From assembly GCA_015680685.1 (NCBI GenBank), contig MNCI01002331.1:551973-615972 (forward strand): a stretch of 64,000 bases of DNA. Reading direction: 5' to 3'. Positions 63,501-64,000 of this stretch are shown here, in pieces (position 1 is the stretch's first letter; the number at the start of each line of letters is the position of its first letter). This DNA is from Gnetum montanum (Eukaryota; Streptophyta; Gnetopsida; Gnetales; Gnetaceae). The notes under the pieces are model-generated. The model did no database searches. It saw only the letters and a list, made by a program, of their open reading frames with translations, and was not told the DNA's origin. The translations under genes and the position numbers were made by a program.

Positions 63501-64000
63501 GGCATCATTGTGTAACAAAAGGTTCCCCATGGTGTCATAAAGGTTGTCCGAAGCTGATGCTCCGGATTGATGCGTATTTGATTGTATCTCGAGAAGCCAT
63601 CCATAAAAGATATTAAGGCATGCCCGGTAGTCGAGTCAACAAGTTGATCAATGCTGGGTAGGGGAAAATCATCTTTTATGGTTGCAACGTTTAAATCCCG
63701 GAAGTCAATGCATAAGCGAATGCTTCCGTTCTTTTTCGGGACAATGACCATGTTGGATACCCACTCGGCGTAATCAACAGCTCAGATGAAACCAACCTGA
63801 TAAAGCTTGGTGATCTCATTACGAATTTCCAATGCCACCTTAGGTTTAACCTTTCGTGCCTTTTGTTTTACCAGTCTCAATTTCGGATCAAGGATAATGT
63901 TATGCTGGACAATTCGAGGGTCTAACCCAGGCATGTCTGTGTAAGGCCAAGCGAATGCTTTTATGTTTTCCCTAAGCACGTCCTCAATGTCTTTGGCTAG

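Overview
This window is nuclear DNA of a plant with a large, repeat-swollen genome. The evidence is Ty3/gypsy and Ty1/copia LTR retrotransposons stacked inside one another, primer-binding sites matching plant tRNA-Asp and initiator tRNA-Met, and C-to-T decay at CpG and CAG sites of the kind expected from heavily methylated plant repeats. A gymnosperm or fern would fit, but the sequence alone does not settle the species. I found no rRNA, tRNA, CRISPR, bacterial or intact host gene. Almost every coding region is a broken retrotransposon polyprotein.

Layout. Left nest (1-17812): E1 (+, gag-protease, pol deleted, 3' LTR 4327-5234) sits in the gag of E5 (+, decayed gag-pol, an extra downstream ORF, LTR 14234-15098). 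E5 in turn sits in the gag of E6 (-, gag, tRNA-Asp primer site, 5' LTR 16928-17812). All three belong to one Athila-like family. Middle (18030-26903): a small duplicated gene fragment, a very decayed minus-strand gypsy pol, and E4 (-, copia-type, 21313-26898, target duplication ATAGA) that keeps gag but almost no pol. Next (about 27600-42918): a decayed plus-strand copia element, E10, split by the complete Athila-like element E2 (29048-39002, target duplication ATGGT). At 42909-45360 lies a second, less decayed copy of the gene fragment seen at 18 kb. Right nest (46640-64000): a minus-strand gypsy gag-protease, E7, is split by the complete Athila-like element E3 (47476-57580, target duplication GTATC). 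E7 is also interrupted by E8 (-, Tat-like), a fairly young element with two RNase H domains, a minisatellite-bearing LTR and 3' UTR repeats.

How the parts relate. E1, E2, E3, E5 and E6 share the gag fold, a non-standard zinc-knuckle motif, a CATGGGGGTA polypurine tract, LTR ends of the form TGATGAG...CTCATCA and a tRNA-Asp primer site. Each LTR family here carries its own cluster of short palindromes in or near U3. E5 keeps a long ORF in the position of env-like genes of Athila elements. E1 and E3 appear to have lost that ORF but keep a possible splice-acceptor site in front of it, and E2 keeps a weaker one. A single N at 47925, flanked by two identical 111-bp copies, is probably an assembly join error rather than biology.

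No element looks competent to move. No wholly new molecular system could be demonstrated. The most novel leads are the extra ORF, the recurring palindromes and the duplicated unidentified gene fragment.
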